A stretch of DNA of 64,000 nucleotides from contig DASVDX010000088.1 of the NCBI GenBank assembly GCA_036380875.1, positions 1 through 64,000 of the forward strand. The letters are read 5' to 3'. The DNA is from ZC4RG17 sp036380875 (GTDB lineage: Bacteria > Actinomycetota > Acidimicrobiia > Spongiisociales > ZC4RG35). Below are positions 44,765 through 54,200 of this stretch, piece by piece. The notes below the pieces were generated by a model. It had not been told where the DNA came from. It did not search any database and saw only the letters and a list, made by a program, of their open reading frames with translations. A program made the position numbers and the translations under genes. Within the stretch, counting starts at the first letter, position 1. Each line of letters opens with the position of its first letter.

Positions 44765-45865
44765 ATGCCCCGGGTGTTGTGCCTCAACGGACCGAACCTC
44801 GACATGCTCGGCCGCCGCGAGCCGGGCGTGTACGGGTCGCTGTCGCTCGCCGAGCTGGATGACCGCGTTCGGCGTTGGGGCGCCGACCTGGGCCTCGACG
44901 TCGTGTGTCACCAGACCAATGATGAAGCAGACCTGATCGAGGCGATCCACGAAGCGGGCGACTACGACGGCATCCTCCTCAATCCGGGAGCGTTCACCCA
45001 CACCTCCTTCGCTCTACGGGACGCCGCAGCCGCCGTCGACACCCCGGTCGTCGAGGTCCACCTCTCCAACGTCCGCCAGCGGGACCGCTGGCGCCGCCGG
45101 TCGGTGTTGACGGGGATAGCGGCCGCGACCATCTTCGGGCGGGGGGCCGAGGGGTACCGGGCGGCCTTGCGCCATCTGGTCAACCGAGCCGCCTGTCCCC
45201 TCGAGACCCACCGGTACGGCCCGCACCCCGATCAGGTCTTCGACCATCGCCCGGCGCCGGGAAGGCCGGGAGCGGTCTTGATCCACGGCGGATTCTGGCT
45301 CGACGCCTGGGGGCGCGACACCACCGAGTCCTGGGCCGTCGATCTCCACGGCCGCAACGTCCCCACGGCCAACCTCGAGTACCGGCGCCTCGGATCGGGC
45401 GGCGGAGCGGTGCCTACGGTCGCCGACATCGCCGAGGGAGTGGCCGCGGCGTCCTCGGTCCTCTCCGACGCCGCGCCGGTGCTGATCGGCCACTCGGCCG
45501 GCGCCCATCTGGCGCTCGTGGCGGCCTCCCGTCCTGACGCGCGTGTCGGCGGGCTCGTCCTGGTCGCCGGCGTCTACGACCCCGACGCTCCCGGTCTGGA
45601 CGAAACCGGCGCCGCCGCCGGCCGACAGTTCGATCCCGCCGGGACCACCCGCCTCGATCGCCTGTCGCTTCCCGACTGCCCGGTCCTCGTGATCTGTGGC
45701 GCCGACGATCGGGTCGTGCCGCCTTCCCAATCAGAGGCAGCCGCCGCCGCTCTCGGGTCGACCTCCGAGCTCGTGGTGTGCCCCGGAGAAGGCCACTTCG
45801 ACGCCCTCGATCCAACCTCGACGATCTGGCGCCGAGCAGTCGAATGGGTGGAGCATCTGGGCTAG
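44765..45865 (+). CDS. Type II 3-dehydroquinate dehydratase fused to an alpha/beta hydrolase
   Basis: 366 residues. Residues 1-145 are a complete type II dehydroquinase (AroQ): NGPNLDMLGRREPGVYG with the catalytic Arg18 and Tyr23, NPGAFTHTSFALRDA, and EVHLSNV with the catalytic His99. Residues 150-366 form an alpha/beta hydrolase with HGGFW (174-178), nucleophile Ser244 in GHSAG, and acid and His in CGADDRV and GEGHFD. HGGxW is typical of kynurenine formamidase and related esterases. No stop, frameshift or restart separates the domains. No other shikimate or kynurenine genes are nearby. Confidence 0.88.
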   Translation: MPRVLCLNGPNLDMLGRREPGVYGSLSLAELDDRVRRWGADLGLDVVCHQTNDEADLIEAIHEAGDYDGILLNPGAFTHTSFALRDAAAAVDTPVVEVHLSNVRQRDRWRRRSVLTGIAAATIFGRGAEGYRAALRHLVNRAACPLETHRYGPHPDQVFDHRPAPGRPGAVLIHGGFWLDAWGRDTTESWAVDLHGRNVPTANLEYRRLGSGGGAVPTVADIAEGVAAASSVLSDAAPVLIGHSAGAHLALVAASRPDARVGGLVLVAGVYDPDAPGLDETGAAAGRQFDPAGTTRLDRLSLPDCPVLVICGADDRVVPPSQSEAAAAALGSTSELVVCPGEGHFDALDPTSTIWRRAVEWVEHLG

Positions 45866-45964
45866 CTCCCAGATCCTGGAACGGATCGAGTTGCTTGGCT
45901 CGCCGCGACCCCGGTACCCTCGTCTGGTCCTCGGGACCTATGTGTCACGCGGGCGGAGTCGAGT

Positions 45965-46555
45965 TTGAGACGCGCACATCCCCTCATCTACGTCGCCATC
46001 TGGGCGGTAGTGGCCTTGCTGGCAGTAGCCGGCTTCGCCGCCTTCCAGACCCAGGGCCGCCCGGTCCCGCAACCGGCCGCCCAGAGCTTGGGCCGCGAGG
46101 TCGGGGCGATGGCCGGCATGGGCTTCAACGCACCCCCCGCTCAAGTGGCGGTGGTGGCGGCGACCCCGACCGACGTCGAGGAGGACGAGCCCGTGACGGC
46201 CGAGGGCCTGATGTCCGCCGAAGCCGACAGCGAGATCCCGCTCGACACCGTCCCCACTCATGGCTGGCTCTCCGAGATGCAGGTGCGGGCGCTGGTGTCC
46301 CGTTATTTCCGGGCAGAGGACGTCAACCGGGCGATCCGGGTGGCATGGTGCCAGTCCCGCTTCAACCCAACGTCGACGGATCCTCAGACCGGCGGGGTCG
46401 GGCTCTTCCATCACCTCCCCGAGTTCTGGGAAGCGCGCGCCGAAGCTGTGGACTTCGCCGGCGCCGACGCCACCGACCCCGAGGCGAACGTCGCCGCGGC
46501 CGCCTACGCCGTGTACGAAGAGGGCGGCTGGGCGGTGTTCCCCTGCGACTCCTGA
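45965..46555 (+). CDS. Membrane-anchored lytic-transglycosylase-like protein lacking the catalytic Glu
   Basis: 196 residues from a TTG. One N-terminal membrane helix (about 8-28), a Pro/Ala/Glu linker, then an SLT-type lysozyme fold: VNRAIRVAWCQSRFNPTSTD, GGVGLFHHLPEFW. The position of the essential Glu (ES) is Gln130 (CQS), so normal glycan cleavage is unlikely. Possibly a peptidoglycan-binding or regulatory paralogue. GLFHHLP versus the common GLFQ is also unusual. The stop lies within one base of the convergent dnaE2. Confidence 0.75.
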   Translation: MRRAHPLIYVAIWAVVALLAVAGFAAFQTQGRPVPQPAAQSLGREVGAMAGMGFNAPPAQVAVVAATPTDVEEDEPVTAEGLMSAEADSEIPLDTVPTHGWLSEMQVRALVSRYFRAEDVNRAIRVAWCQSRFNPTSTDPQTGGVGLFHHLPEFWEARAEAVDFAGADATDPEANVAAAAYAVYEEGGWAVFPCDS

Positions 46556-49500
46556 TCAACGGAAGTCGCGCGACCTGAGGGTATAGACACCCAGACCCTC
46601 CATCCGCTGGGCGATCAGGTTCGTGACCCCATAGCGGTGCTCTACGCGCCCCTCGATCACCAGGGCGGCGGCCTTGCGGGCCACCGGGCGATACCGCTCC
46701 CACACCTCGGGCAGCACGATCACATTGAGCTGTCCCGTCTCGTCTTCGAGGTTGAAGAAGATCACACCAGACGCGGTGTCCGGCCGCTGACGATGTGTCA
46801 CCACTCCCGCCACCCTCACCCGCACCGGGCGGCGCTGCTGGAGGACCTCCGCCACCGACAGGCAGCCGTCGGCTTTCAGGTCGTCACGGATGAACTCGAT
46901 GGGGTGGCGCGACGAGATGCCCGTGCCCCACAGGTCGGCCCGATGCTCCTCCTCCTCAGACATGTCCAAGAGCGCGGGGGCGTCCACGCCCGGAGCCAGC
47001 GGCAGCCGTCCCGGGTCGATCTCGGCCAGCGCCCCCGCCGCCCATATCCCCGGCCGACGATCGAGCCCGATCGAGCCGAGCGCACCGGTGGCAGCCAGGC
47101 TCTGGAGGGCGCCCAGTCCCAGACCCGTTCGCCAGGCGAGATCTTCGGGGGAGGTGAAAGGCCCGCCCACCATCCGCGCCGTTTCGATCCGGGCGATCTC
47201 CTTCTCGCCCAGGTTGCGGACATAACGCAGCCCCAGGCGCACGGCCACAGCCGGACGGATCGGGTCGTCGACCGGTCCCCGGCCCCGCCGCCACGACCGC
47301 CCCATGTAGGTGACTGTGTCGTCGGGGTCGACGTCGACCGGCTCGAGCGTGCAGTCGTGATACGAGAGGTTGATGTCGGGCCCGTGCACGATCACCCCAT
47401 GCCGCTGGGCGTCCTGGACGAGGCTGTTGGGCGAGTAGAAGCCCATCGGCTGGGCGTTGAGCAGGCCGCACAGATACTCGGACGGCCAGTGGTAGCGCAG
47501 CCACGCCGACATGTAGACGATGTAGGCGAAGCTCACCGAGTGGGACTCGGGAAACCCGAAGCTGGCAAACCCCTGGAGCTTCTCCCAGATCTCGTCGGCG
47601 GCGGTCCCGGTGATGCCGTTCTTGGCCATGCCTTCGTACACCTCGTCCCGCAGCCGGGCCATCGCCTGCTCGGAGCGCTTGTGGGTCATCGCCTGGCGCA
47701 GCCGGTCCGACTGCCCGCCGTCGAACCCGGCACAGATGCGGGCGAGTTCCATGAGCTGCTCCTGGAAGATGGGCACCCCGAGGGTCTTCGCCAGGACCGG
47801 CTCCGTCGAGGGATGGGGGTAGCGGATGGGCTCCTCGCCGCTGCGACGGCGCAAGTAGGGATGGACGGATTGGCCCTGGATCGGCCCGGGGCGGATGAGG
47901 GCCACCTCGATCGCCAGGTCGTAGAAGGTGCGGGGACGCATCCGGGGCAGAGTGGCGATCTGGGCGCGGGACTCGACCTGGAACAGCCCGATCGTGTCGG
48001 CGTCGCCCAGCATGTCGTAGATGACGGGCTCCTGGTCGATCTCGGCGAGGTCGACCGCCACGCCGTGGGTCTCGTCGATCAGGTCGACGGTGAGATGGAG
48101 GGCGTTGAGCATGCCCAGCCCGAGGAGGTCGAACTTGACCATTCCCACCGCCGCCGAGTCGTCCTTGTCCCATTGGATGACTGTGCGGCCCTCCATCCTT
48201 CCCCATTCGAGCGGCACCACCTGCCACAAGGGACGATCGGAGATCACCATCCCCCCGGAGTGGATGCCGAGGTGACGGGGAAACCCATCCAGGCGATGAC
48301 AGATGTCGTAGATGAGCTCGGCGGTGAGGCCGGCAGGGAGGGGCACCTCGTTGCGGAGATGGGCGGGGTTGCGGGTGTCGACGTATTTCGACAACTCGTC
48401 CACCTGTGCGGGGGTGAACCCGAACGCCTTGGCCACGTCGCGCAGCACGGACCGGGCCCGATAGGTGATCAGGTTGGCGACCATCGCCGCCCGCTCCCGG
48501 CCGTATCGGCGGTAGCAGTACTGGATCACCTCCTCCCGGCGGTCGGCTTCGAGGTCGAGGTCGATGTCGGGGGCCCGCCCCCTCTCTTCGGACAGGAAAC
48601 GCTCGAACGGCAGCCCCAGCCGGATCGGGTCGACCCGGGTGAGCCCCAGGCAACGACACACAGCCGAGTCGGCGCCCGACCCGCGGATCTGGCAGTAGAT
48701 GTCCTGGGATCGGGCATAGCGGACGATGTCCCACACCACGAGGAAATACCCGGCGAACCCGAGGCGCTCGATGACCCCCAGTTCGTGCTCGAGGCGGTGG
48801 CGGGCCGCCGGGTCGATGCCGCCCTCACCCTCGCCGGGATACACGCCGCGGGCGCCTTCCCATGTGAGATGGCGCAGGTACTCCATCTCCGAACGAAAGT
48901 GGCCCGGCATCGGGAAGTCGGGCAGACGGGGGGCGACGAGGGCCAGGTCGAAGGCGAGCCGCTCACCGAGTTCGGCGGTGCGGGCCACCACTCCCGGATA
49001 GCGGGCGAAGAGCCGCTCCATCTCCTTGGGGCGGCGGAGATGCCGCAGATCGGTGGCGGGCCGGAAGCCGTCGGCTTCGTCCAGGCTGCGCCGGCCTTGG
49101 ATCGCCGCCAGCACCTCGGCGAGGTCGGCGTCCCTCCGGTCGGCGTAGTGGACCTGGTTCGTGGCCACGACGCCCAAGCCCAGGCGTTGGGACACCTCCC
49201 ACATCAGCTCGTTGCGGGCGTCGTCACCGGGCATCCCGTGGTTCCACAACTCCAGGTGGAATCGGTGGCCGAACAACTCGCGTAGACGGGCGGCGGCCGC
49301 CATCGCCCCCGCCAGGTCCCCTCTCGCTGCCGCCTGAGGGACCGCTCCAGCGTGGCAGCCGGACAGCGCCCACACCTCGCGGGTGGCCGCCACCTCGGCC
49401 AAGTCGCCCCATGAGAAGACGGGAGCGTCTTTCACACCGCGCATCTGGGCCCGGGTGATGAATCGCCCCAGCGCCCGGTACCCGTCCGGAGAGGCGGCGA

Positions 49501-49876
49501 GCAGGACGAGATGCTCGGAGGGGGGCAACCGGGTCGGTTTGGCGCCGTGCTGGCGGACCGTCCTTCCCCTCCTCGGTCCCACCGGGTTGCGTGACTGGCG
49601 TCGTTCGTCCCAGGCCTCGGCGGTGGCCACCGGGTCGGCCTCCCCGTCGGGCTCTCCCTCGAGGGGCAGCCCCACCTCCACCCCGTAGATCACGGGGAGA
49701 CCGGTCTCCCGGGCCGCCTGCCAGAACCGGGAGACCCCGTAGAAGCCGTTGTGGTCGGTCAGGGCGAGGGCCCGGTATCCCAGTTCGGCCGCCCGCTGGA
49801 CGAGATCCTCGGGGAAGGAAGCACCGTCTAGGAACGAGAAGTTCGAGTGGCAGTGGAGCTCGGCGTAGGCGGCCAT
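46556..49876 (-). CDS. dnaE2: Error-prone DNA polymerase DnaE2 (ImuC)
   Basis: C-family polymerase for damage-induced mutagenesis. 1106 residues from the ATG at 49876 (MAAYAELHCHSNFSFLDG), which is the family start with its PHP domain. The catalytic acidic pair is in PDIDLDLE, near LPFERFLSEERG. The C-terminal OB fold is VRVAGVVTHRQRPDTASG. An open frame extends 25 residues upstream, but a perfect SOS box and a -10 element lie inside it. ImuA and ImuB, the usual partners, are not here. Confidence 0.95.
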   Translation of the reverse strand: MAAYAELHCHSNFSFLDGASFPEDLVQRAAELGYRALALTDHNGFYGVSRFWQAARETGLPVIYGVEVGLPLEGEPDGEADPVATAEAWDERRQSRNPVGPRRGRTVRQHGAKPTRLPPSEHLVLLAASPDGYRALGRFITRAQMRGVKDAPVFSWGDLAEVAATREVWALSGCHAGAVPQAAARGDLAGAMAAAARLRELFGHRFHLELWNHGMPGDDARNELMWEVSQRLGLGVVATNQVHYADRRDADLAEVLAAIQGRRSLDEADGFRPATDLRHLRRPKEMERLFARYPGVVARTAELGERLAFDLALVAPRLPDFPMPGHFRSEMEYLRHLTWEGARGVYPGEGEGGIDPAARHRLEHELGVIERLGFAGYFLVVWDIVRYARSQDIYCQIRGSGADSAVCRCLGLTRVDPIRLGLPFERFLSEERGRAPDIDLDLEADRREEVIQYCYRRYGRERAAMVANLITYRARSVLRDVAKAFGFTPAQVDELSKYVDTRNPAHLRNEVPLPAGLTAELIYDICHRLDGFPRHLGIHSGGMVISDRPLWQVVPLEWGRMEGRTVIQWDKDDSAAVGMVKFDLLGLGMLNALHLTVDLIDETHGVAVDLAEIDQEPVIYDMLGDADTIGLFQVESRAQIATLPRMRPRTFYDLAIEVALIRPGPIQGQSVHPYLRRRSGEEPIRYPHPSTEPVLAKTLGVPIFQEQLMELARICAGFDGGQSDRLRQAMTHKRSEQAMARLRDEVYEGMAKNGITGTAADEIWEKLQGFASFGFPESHSVSFAYIVYMSAWLRYHWPSEYLCGLLNAQPMGFYSPNSLVQDAQRHGVIVHGPDINLSYHDCTLEPVDVDPDDTVTYMGRSWRRGRGPVDDPIRPAVAVRLGLRYVRNLGEKEIARIETARMVGGPFTSPEDLAWRTGLGLGALQSLAATGALGSIGLDRRPGIWAAGALAEIDPGRLPLAPGVDAPALLDMSEEEEHRADLWGTGISSRHPIEFIRDDLKADGCLSVAEVLQQRRPVRVRVAGVVTHRQRPDTASGVIFFNLEDETGQLNVIVLPEVWERYRPVARKAAALVIEGRVEHRYGVTNLIAQRMEGLGVYTLRSRDFR

Positions 49877-49883
49877 GCCGACC

Positions 49884-49905
49884 AGCTTATCGAACACACG
49901 TTCGA
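49884..49905 (-). promoter_or_regulatory. dnaE2 SOS box and -10 element, leaderless
   Basis: Perfect SOS box TCGAACACACGTTCGA (49890-49905) directly adjoins -10 TAAGCT (49889-49884, minus strand), which is seven bases before the ATG at 49876. The LysM promoter has the same box-TAAGCT arrangement. Confidence 0.85.
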
Positions 49906-49974
49906 CGCGGGGCGGGAAACCCTTCTCGACATCGGCCGCGCCGACAAGCAATATCGCCCCGACAAGGAGGCGGC

Positions 49975-50193
49975 ATGATCGCTAAGACCATTCGACTGAC
50001 CGGAAGCTCCCCCGACTCCATGGAAGACGCGGTGCGCACGGTGCTCGCCCGGGCGGCGGCGACGATCGCAGACATCACCCGCTGGGATCTCGTCCGGGCG
50101 GGCGGAAAGGTGGACGACTCCGGGGTGCCCACCGAGTTCGAGGTGACGATCGACGTGACGTTCGCGATCCGGGACGCGGTGGAGCACGGGTGA
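49975..50193 (+). CDS. Dodecin family flavin-binding protein
   Basis: 72 residues, the size of dodecin, which forms hollow dodecamers that store FMN/FAD or riboflavin. IAKTIRLTGSSPDSMEDAVR and DITRWDLVRAGGKV match the family. AAGGAGG lies six bases before the ATG. The longer open frame on this strand is antisense to dnaE2 and not real. Its TGA overlaps the next GTG (GTGA). Confidence 0.9.
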   Translation: MIAKTIRLTGSSPDSMEDAVRTVLARAAATIADITRWDLVRAGGKVDDSGVPTEFEVTIDVTFAIRDAVEHG

Positions 50194-51173
50194 ACGGCCC
50201 CCTGCCCGACCCTCGCTCCCTGGGCGACGGCATTCACCTGATCCCCGCTCCCCTCCCCTTCCCCACCCCCGCCTGGGTCAACTGCTATGCGATCGAGACC
50301 GATCACGGCCTCGTCCTGATCGACTGCGGCTGCGACTGGGAGCCCGGGCATGCAGCCCTCGAAGCAGGCCTCGCCGCCGTCGGATTGGCAGGGGCGGATA
50401 TCCACACCCTGATCGTGAGCCATCTCCACCCGGACCACGTCGGCATGGCGGGACGGGTGGTGGAAGAGCACGGGTGCCGTTTCGTCATGCACCGGCGGGC
50501 AGCAGCACGGATGGATCGGTACAACGACACCCTCGGCTTCGTGGAGCGGAACCGCCGCCTGGCGGAGCAACACGGTGCCCCTCCTCCAGTCGCGGCTGCG
50601 CTGGCCGGGAGCAAAGAGCGCCCGTTCTTCATGCCACCCCTCCAGCCACCCGACGTGACGGTCGACGAAGGAGACCGCATCGACCTCGGTGGCGGTCGCT
50701 ATCTCGAGGTCCTCCACACGCCCGGCCACGAGCCGGCGCACATCTGCCTGCGCGACTCGCGGACCGGCGTCCTCTTCTCCGGCGACCACGTGCTGCCCCG
50801 CATCTCGCCCGTGATCATGTACGACGAGGAGTACGAGGACGTGCTCGGCGACTACCTGCAGTCGCTCCGCCGCCTCCTCGAGATGCGCATCGGACTGACC
50901 TACCCGGCCCACGGCACGATCATCGAACGCGGCTCGGCCCGAGTGGAGCAGATCGTCCTCCACCACGAGCGCCGGCTGAACCAGATGCTCCAACGCGCCC
51001 AGGACTCTCCAGTGACCGCCTGGGACGTGGTCGGGGCCGTCTTCCGGCCTCATCTCACGCCCGACGAGCAGCGTTTGGCACTCCTCGAGACGATCTCCCA
51101 TCTCGAGCACCTGCGCCTGGGAGAGCGCGTGCATCGCGAGGAGCGGAACGGGGTCCTCTGGTATCGCTACTGA
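50190..51173 (+). CDS. Metallo-beta-lactamase fold hydrolase
   Basis: 327 residues with the zinc motif SHLHPDHVGMAG, a second-site TPGHEPAHIC, and FSGDHVLPR. A C-terminal winged-helix-like extension (DVVGAVFRPHLTPDEQRLAL) is common in lactonase or LACTB2-like proteins. GTG start coupled to dodecin. Substrate unknown; an acyl-CoA or glyoxalase-type thioester is possible. Confidence 0.88.
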   Translation: MNGPLPDPRSLGDGIHLIPAPLPFPTPAWVNCYAIETDHGLVLIDCGCDWEPGHAALEAGLAAVGLAGADIHTLIVSHLHPDHVGMAGRVVEEHGCRFVMHRRAAARMDRYNDTLGFVERNRRLAEQHGAPPPVAAALAGSKERPFFMPPLQPPDVTVDEGDRIDLGGGRYLEVLHTPGHEPAHICLRDSRTGVLFSGDHVLPRISPVIMYDEEYEDVLGDYLQSLRRLLEMRIGLTYPAHGTIIERGSARVEQIVLHHERRLNQMLQRAQDSPVTAWDVVGAVFRPHLTPDEQRLALLETISHLEHLRLGERVHREERNGVLWYRY

Positions 51174-51243
51174 CGATCGGCGCAGCCGCGGGGTGTGGTG
51201 TATGGTGCTAGGCGGTCGCACACGAGAGGGAAGGGGAAAGTCC

Positions 51244-54200
51244 GTGCGGAGACGCATCTCGCTCGTCACCATCGTCGCCCTCATCGTCACCGCGATGGCC
51301 GCCACCTCGGTCGGGGCGCAGACGAACGGAGAAACGCGCGATCGCGGACAGCGGCTGGAGGCAGCGATCTCCCCCGACTTCGAGCTGCGGCATCCCGACG
51401 AAGAGGTCCAGGTATTCATCCAGCTCTCTGAGCCGTCGGTAGCCGAGTTCGCCGCCACCACCGCCGCCGGACGGGCCGCCCAGCGGGCCCAGGGACTGGC
51501 TGTTCGGGCCCAGCAGAGGGAAGTGCTGGCCGAGATCGGCGATCTCATCGTCGAGGAGAAGTCCCGCCTGGTGGTGGGCGCCAACGGCATCCGCGCCGTC
51601 GTCCGGGCGCGGGACATCCCGACCATCCGCGCCACCGAAGGAGTCGAGTCGGTGGCGACCGTCACCCGCTACTACCTGACCAACGAGTCCAGTGTCCCCT
51701 GGGTCCGCACCCGTAACGAGCCAGACGAGCTGGGGCTGACCGGCGAGGGAACGACGATCGCCATCATCGACACGGGCATCGACTACCACCACGCCTCCCT
51801 GGGCGGCAGCGGGGATCCTGCCGACTACGAGAACAACGACCCCGGCGTGATCGAACGGGGATCGTTTCCGACTGACAAGGTCATCGGCGGCTTCGATTTC
51901 GCCGGTCCCGTCTACGACGCCGACGACCCGGACCTCGACCGGCCCCGACCCGACGCCGACCCCCTCGATGTCAACGGGCACGGCACCCATGTCGCCGCCA
52001 CCGCTGCCGGCATAGGCACCGACGCGATCGGCCAAGGCGTCGCCCCCGACGCCAAGCTCTATGCCTTCAAGGTGTTCGGAGACGTGGCGGGATCGACCGA
52101 TCTCGTCGCCGACGCCATCGAGCGGGCCCTCGACCCCAACAACGACCTCTCCATCGACGACGCCGTCGATGTCATCAACATGAGCCTGGGATCGGACTAC
52201 GGCAATCCCAACGACCCCTCGGCGATCGCCGCCCAGAACGCCGTCGACAACGGCGTGATCGTCGTGGCCGCCGCCGGCAACGCCGGCCCACTTCCCTACG
52301 TGACCGGCTCACCCTCCGTGGCCGACGGCGTCATCTCCGTGGCGGCCTCGCTCGACGGCGGGGCCGAGGTGATGGCGATGACGATCGACGCCCCCGCTTC
52401 GATCGCCGGCAACTACGAAGCGGCCGGCAGCGAATTCGGTCCGCTCGACCCCCCGACAACCGGTGAGATCGCCTTGGCCCAGCCCACCGATGCCTGCAAC
52501 CCCATCACGAGCGACGTGAGCGGAAAGATCGCCCTGATCGACCGCGGGACGTGTGAGTTCACGGTCAAGGTGCGGCACGCCGAGCAGGCCGGCGCCCTCG
52601 GCGTCCTCGTGGTCAACAACGTCGAAGGCCCGCCGATCACGATGGCCCACAACGGCACCGACCCGCGCCCGCAGATCCCGGCGATGATGGTCCGCTCGGA
52701 GACAGGCCGGCTGATCCGCAACACCCACACCGCCGGCGACCCGGTCGTCGTCACGCTGCGTGACGACCTCACGACGCCGCTCGGCCATCTCGCCGACACG
52801 ATGGCGGACTTCTCCTCGCAGGGACCAGGTTTCGGGAACACCTTCAAGCCGGACGTGAGCGCTCCGGGGTTCAACATCCGCTCGGCCGACGTCGGCACGG
52901 GCACCGGAGCGACGCTGAGCTCGGGCACCTCGATGGCCACGCCCCATGTCGCCGGCGCCGCCGCGCTCTTGAGGGAGTGGAACCCCGACATCACGCCCGA
53001 GGCCGCCAAGGCGCTCCTCATGAACGCCGCCACCCCGGCCAGCGACGCCTCCGGCGTGGTGCCCATCTCCCGCCAGGGCACGGGCATGGTCCGGGTCGAC
53101 AAGATCGTCGAGAACCTGTCCGCCTACACCACCCCCGGCGGAGTCGTGATGCGCTTCAACCCGACGAAGCGGGTCAGCCAGACCACGACGATCGACATCA
53201 CCGGCCTCGGGGACGACGTCGCCTACGACGTCGAGATCGTCGAGAACCAGCCGCTGAACGGCGTGACTTGGTCCGCCTCCGCCACCCGGGTCCAGACGAG
53301 GAGCGGGGCCGGCTCGGTCGGCGTCACCGCCACCGTCGACCCGCGTCGCCTCCCGCCCGACGACGGGTCCTTCAGCCAGACCGAGGCGGACGCCTGGCTC
53401 GTCCTCACGAATCCCGAGGATCCCGAGGACCAGTTGCGTGTCGGTCTGGTGGCCGTGGCCGACCCGGCTTCTACCGTCACTGCCACCGGAGGCAGAGACC
53501 GGGTGCGGGTCAGGAACAACGGCCCGGCCATCGGATTCGCCGACGGCTTCACCTCACTCGGCGAAGGCATCGGCTCGCTGGCACAGGTCGGGTATCGGAC
53601 GGGGGAAGCCGAAGACGACACGGGCACCTACCGGACCATCGACTTCGGTGTCGCCCTGAACCAGCCCTGGTCGGCACCCTCGGAGATGGAGGTCGATGTC
53701 TTCGTCGACGTCGACGAGGACGGCGTCGACGACTATGCCCTCGTGGCCGCCGACCTCGGCGCCCTCACCGGCTCCGATCCAACCGGACAGGTCGTCACCG
53801 CCCTCTTCGACCTGGCGGACGAGTCGGGCGCCCTCTTGTACTTCGCCGTGGCGGACATGAACGACCGGGTCATGGTCCTTCCGGCCGACCTGACCGGCGC
53901 CTTCGGGTTCCTGGCGGACGACGACACCACCTTCGACGTCACCGTGGTGGTGTTCGACCAGCTCGGCGTGTCGGGAATCAGCGACGTCATCACGGTGGAT
54001 CTCGAGTCTGAGGTCACCTCCGCCGACGGTCTCAGCCTCGTGCTCGGTGGGCGAGACAACGTGGATCTGAAGACCCAGGGTGCGGGGGAAATGCTCTGGT
54101 TGTTCCAGAACAACCAGCTGGGCTCCCAGCACTCGGTGACCACCGTGAAGACGCGCACGTCGCCCCGCCAGCCCGGGAAGCCGGCGGAGGAGGGAGCGCC

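Noticed and set aside
49591..49974. N-terminal extension of dodecin
   Set aside because: Antisense to dnaE2 and Arg/Gly/Pro-rich; AAGGAGG before ATG 49975 sets the start.
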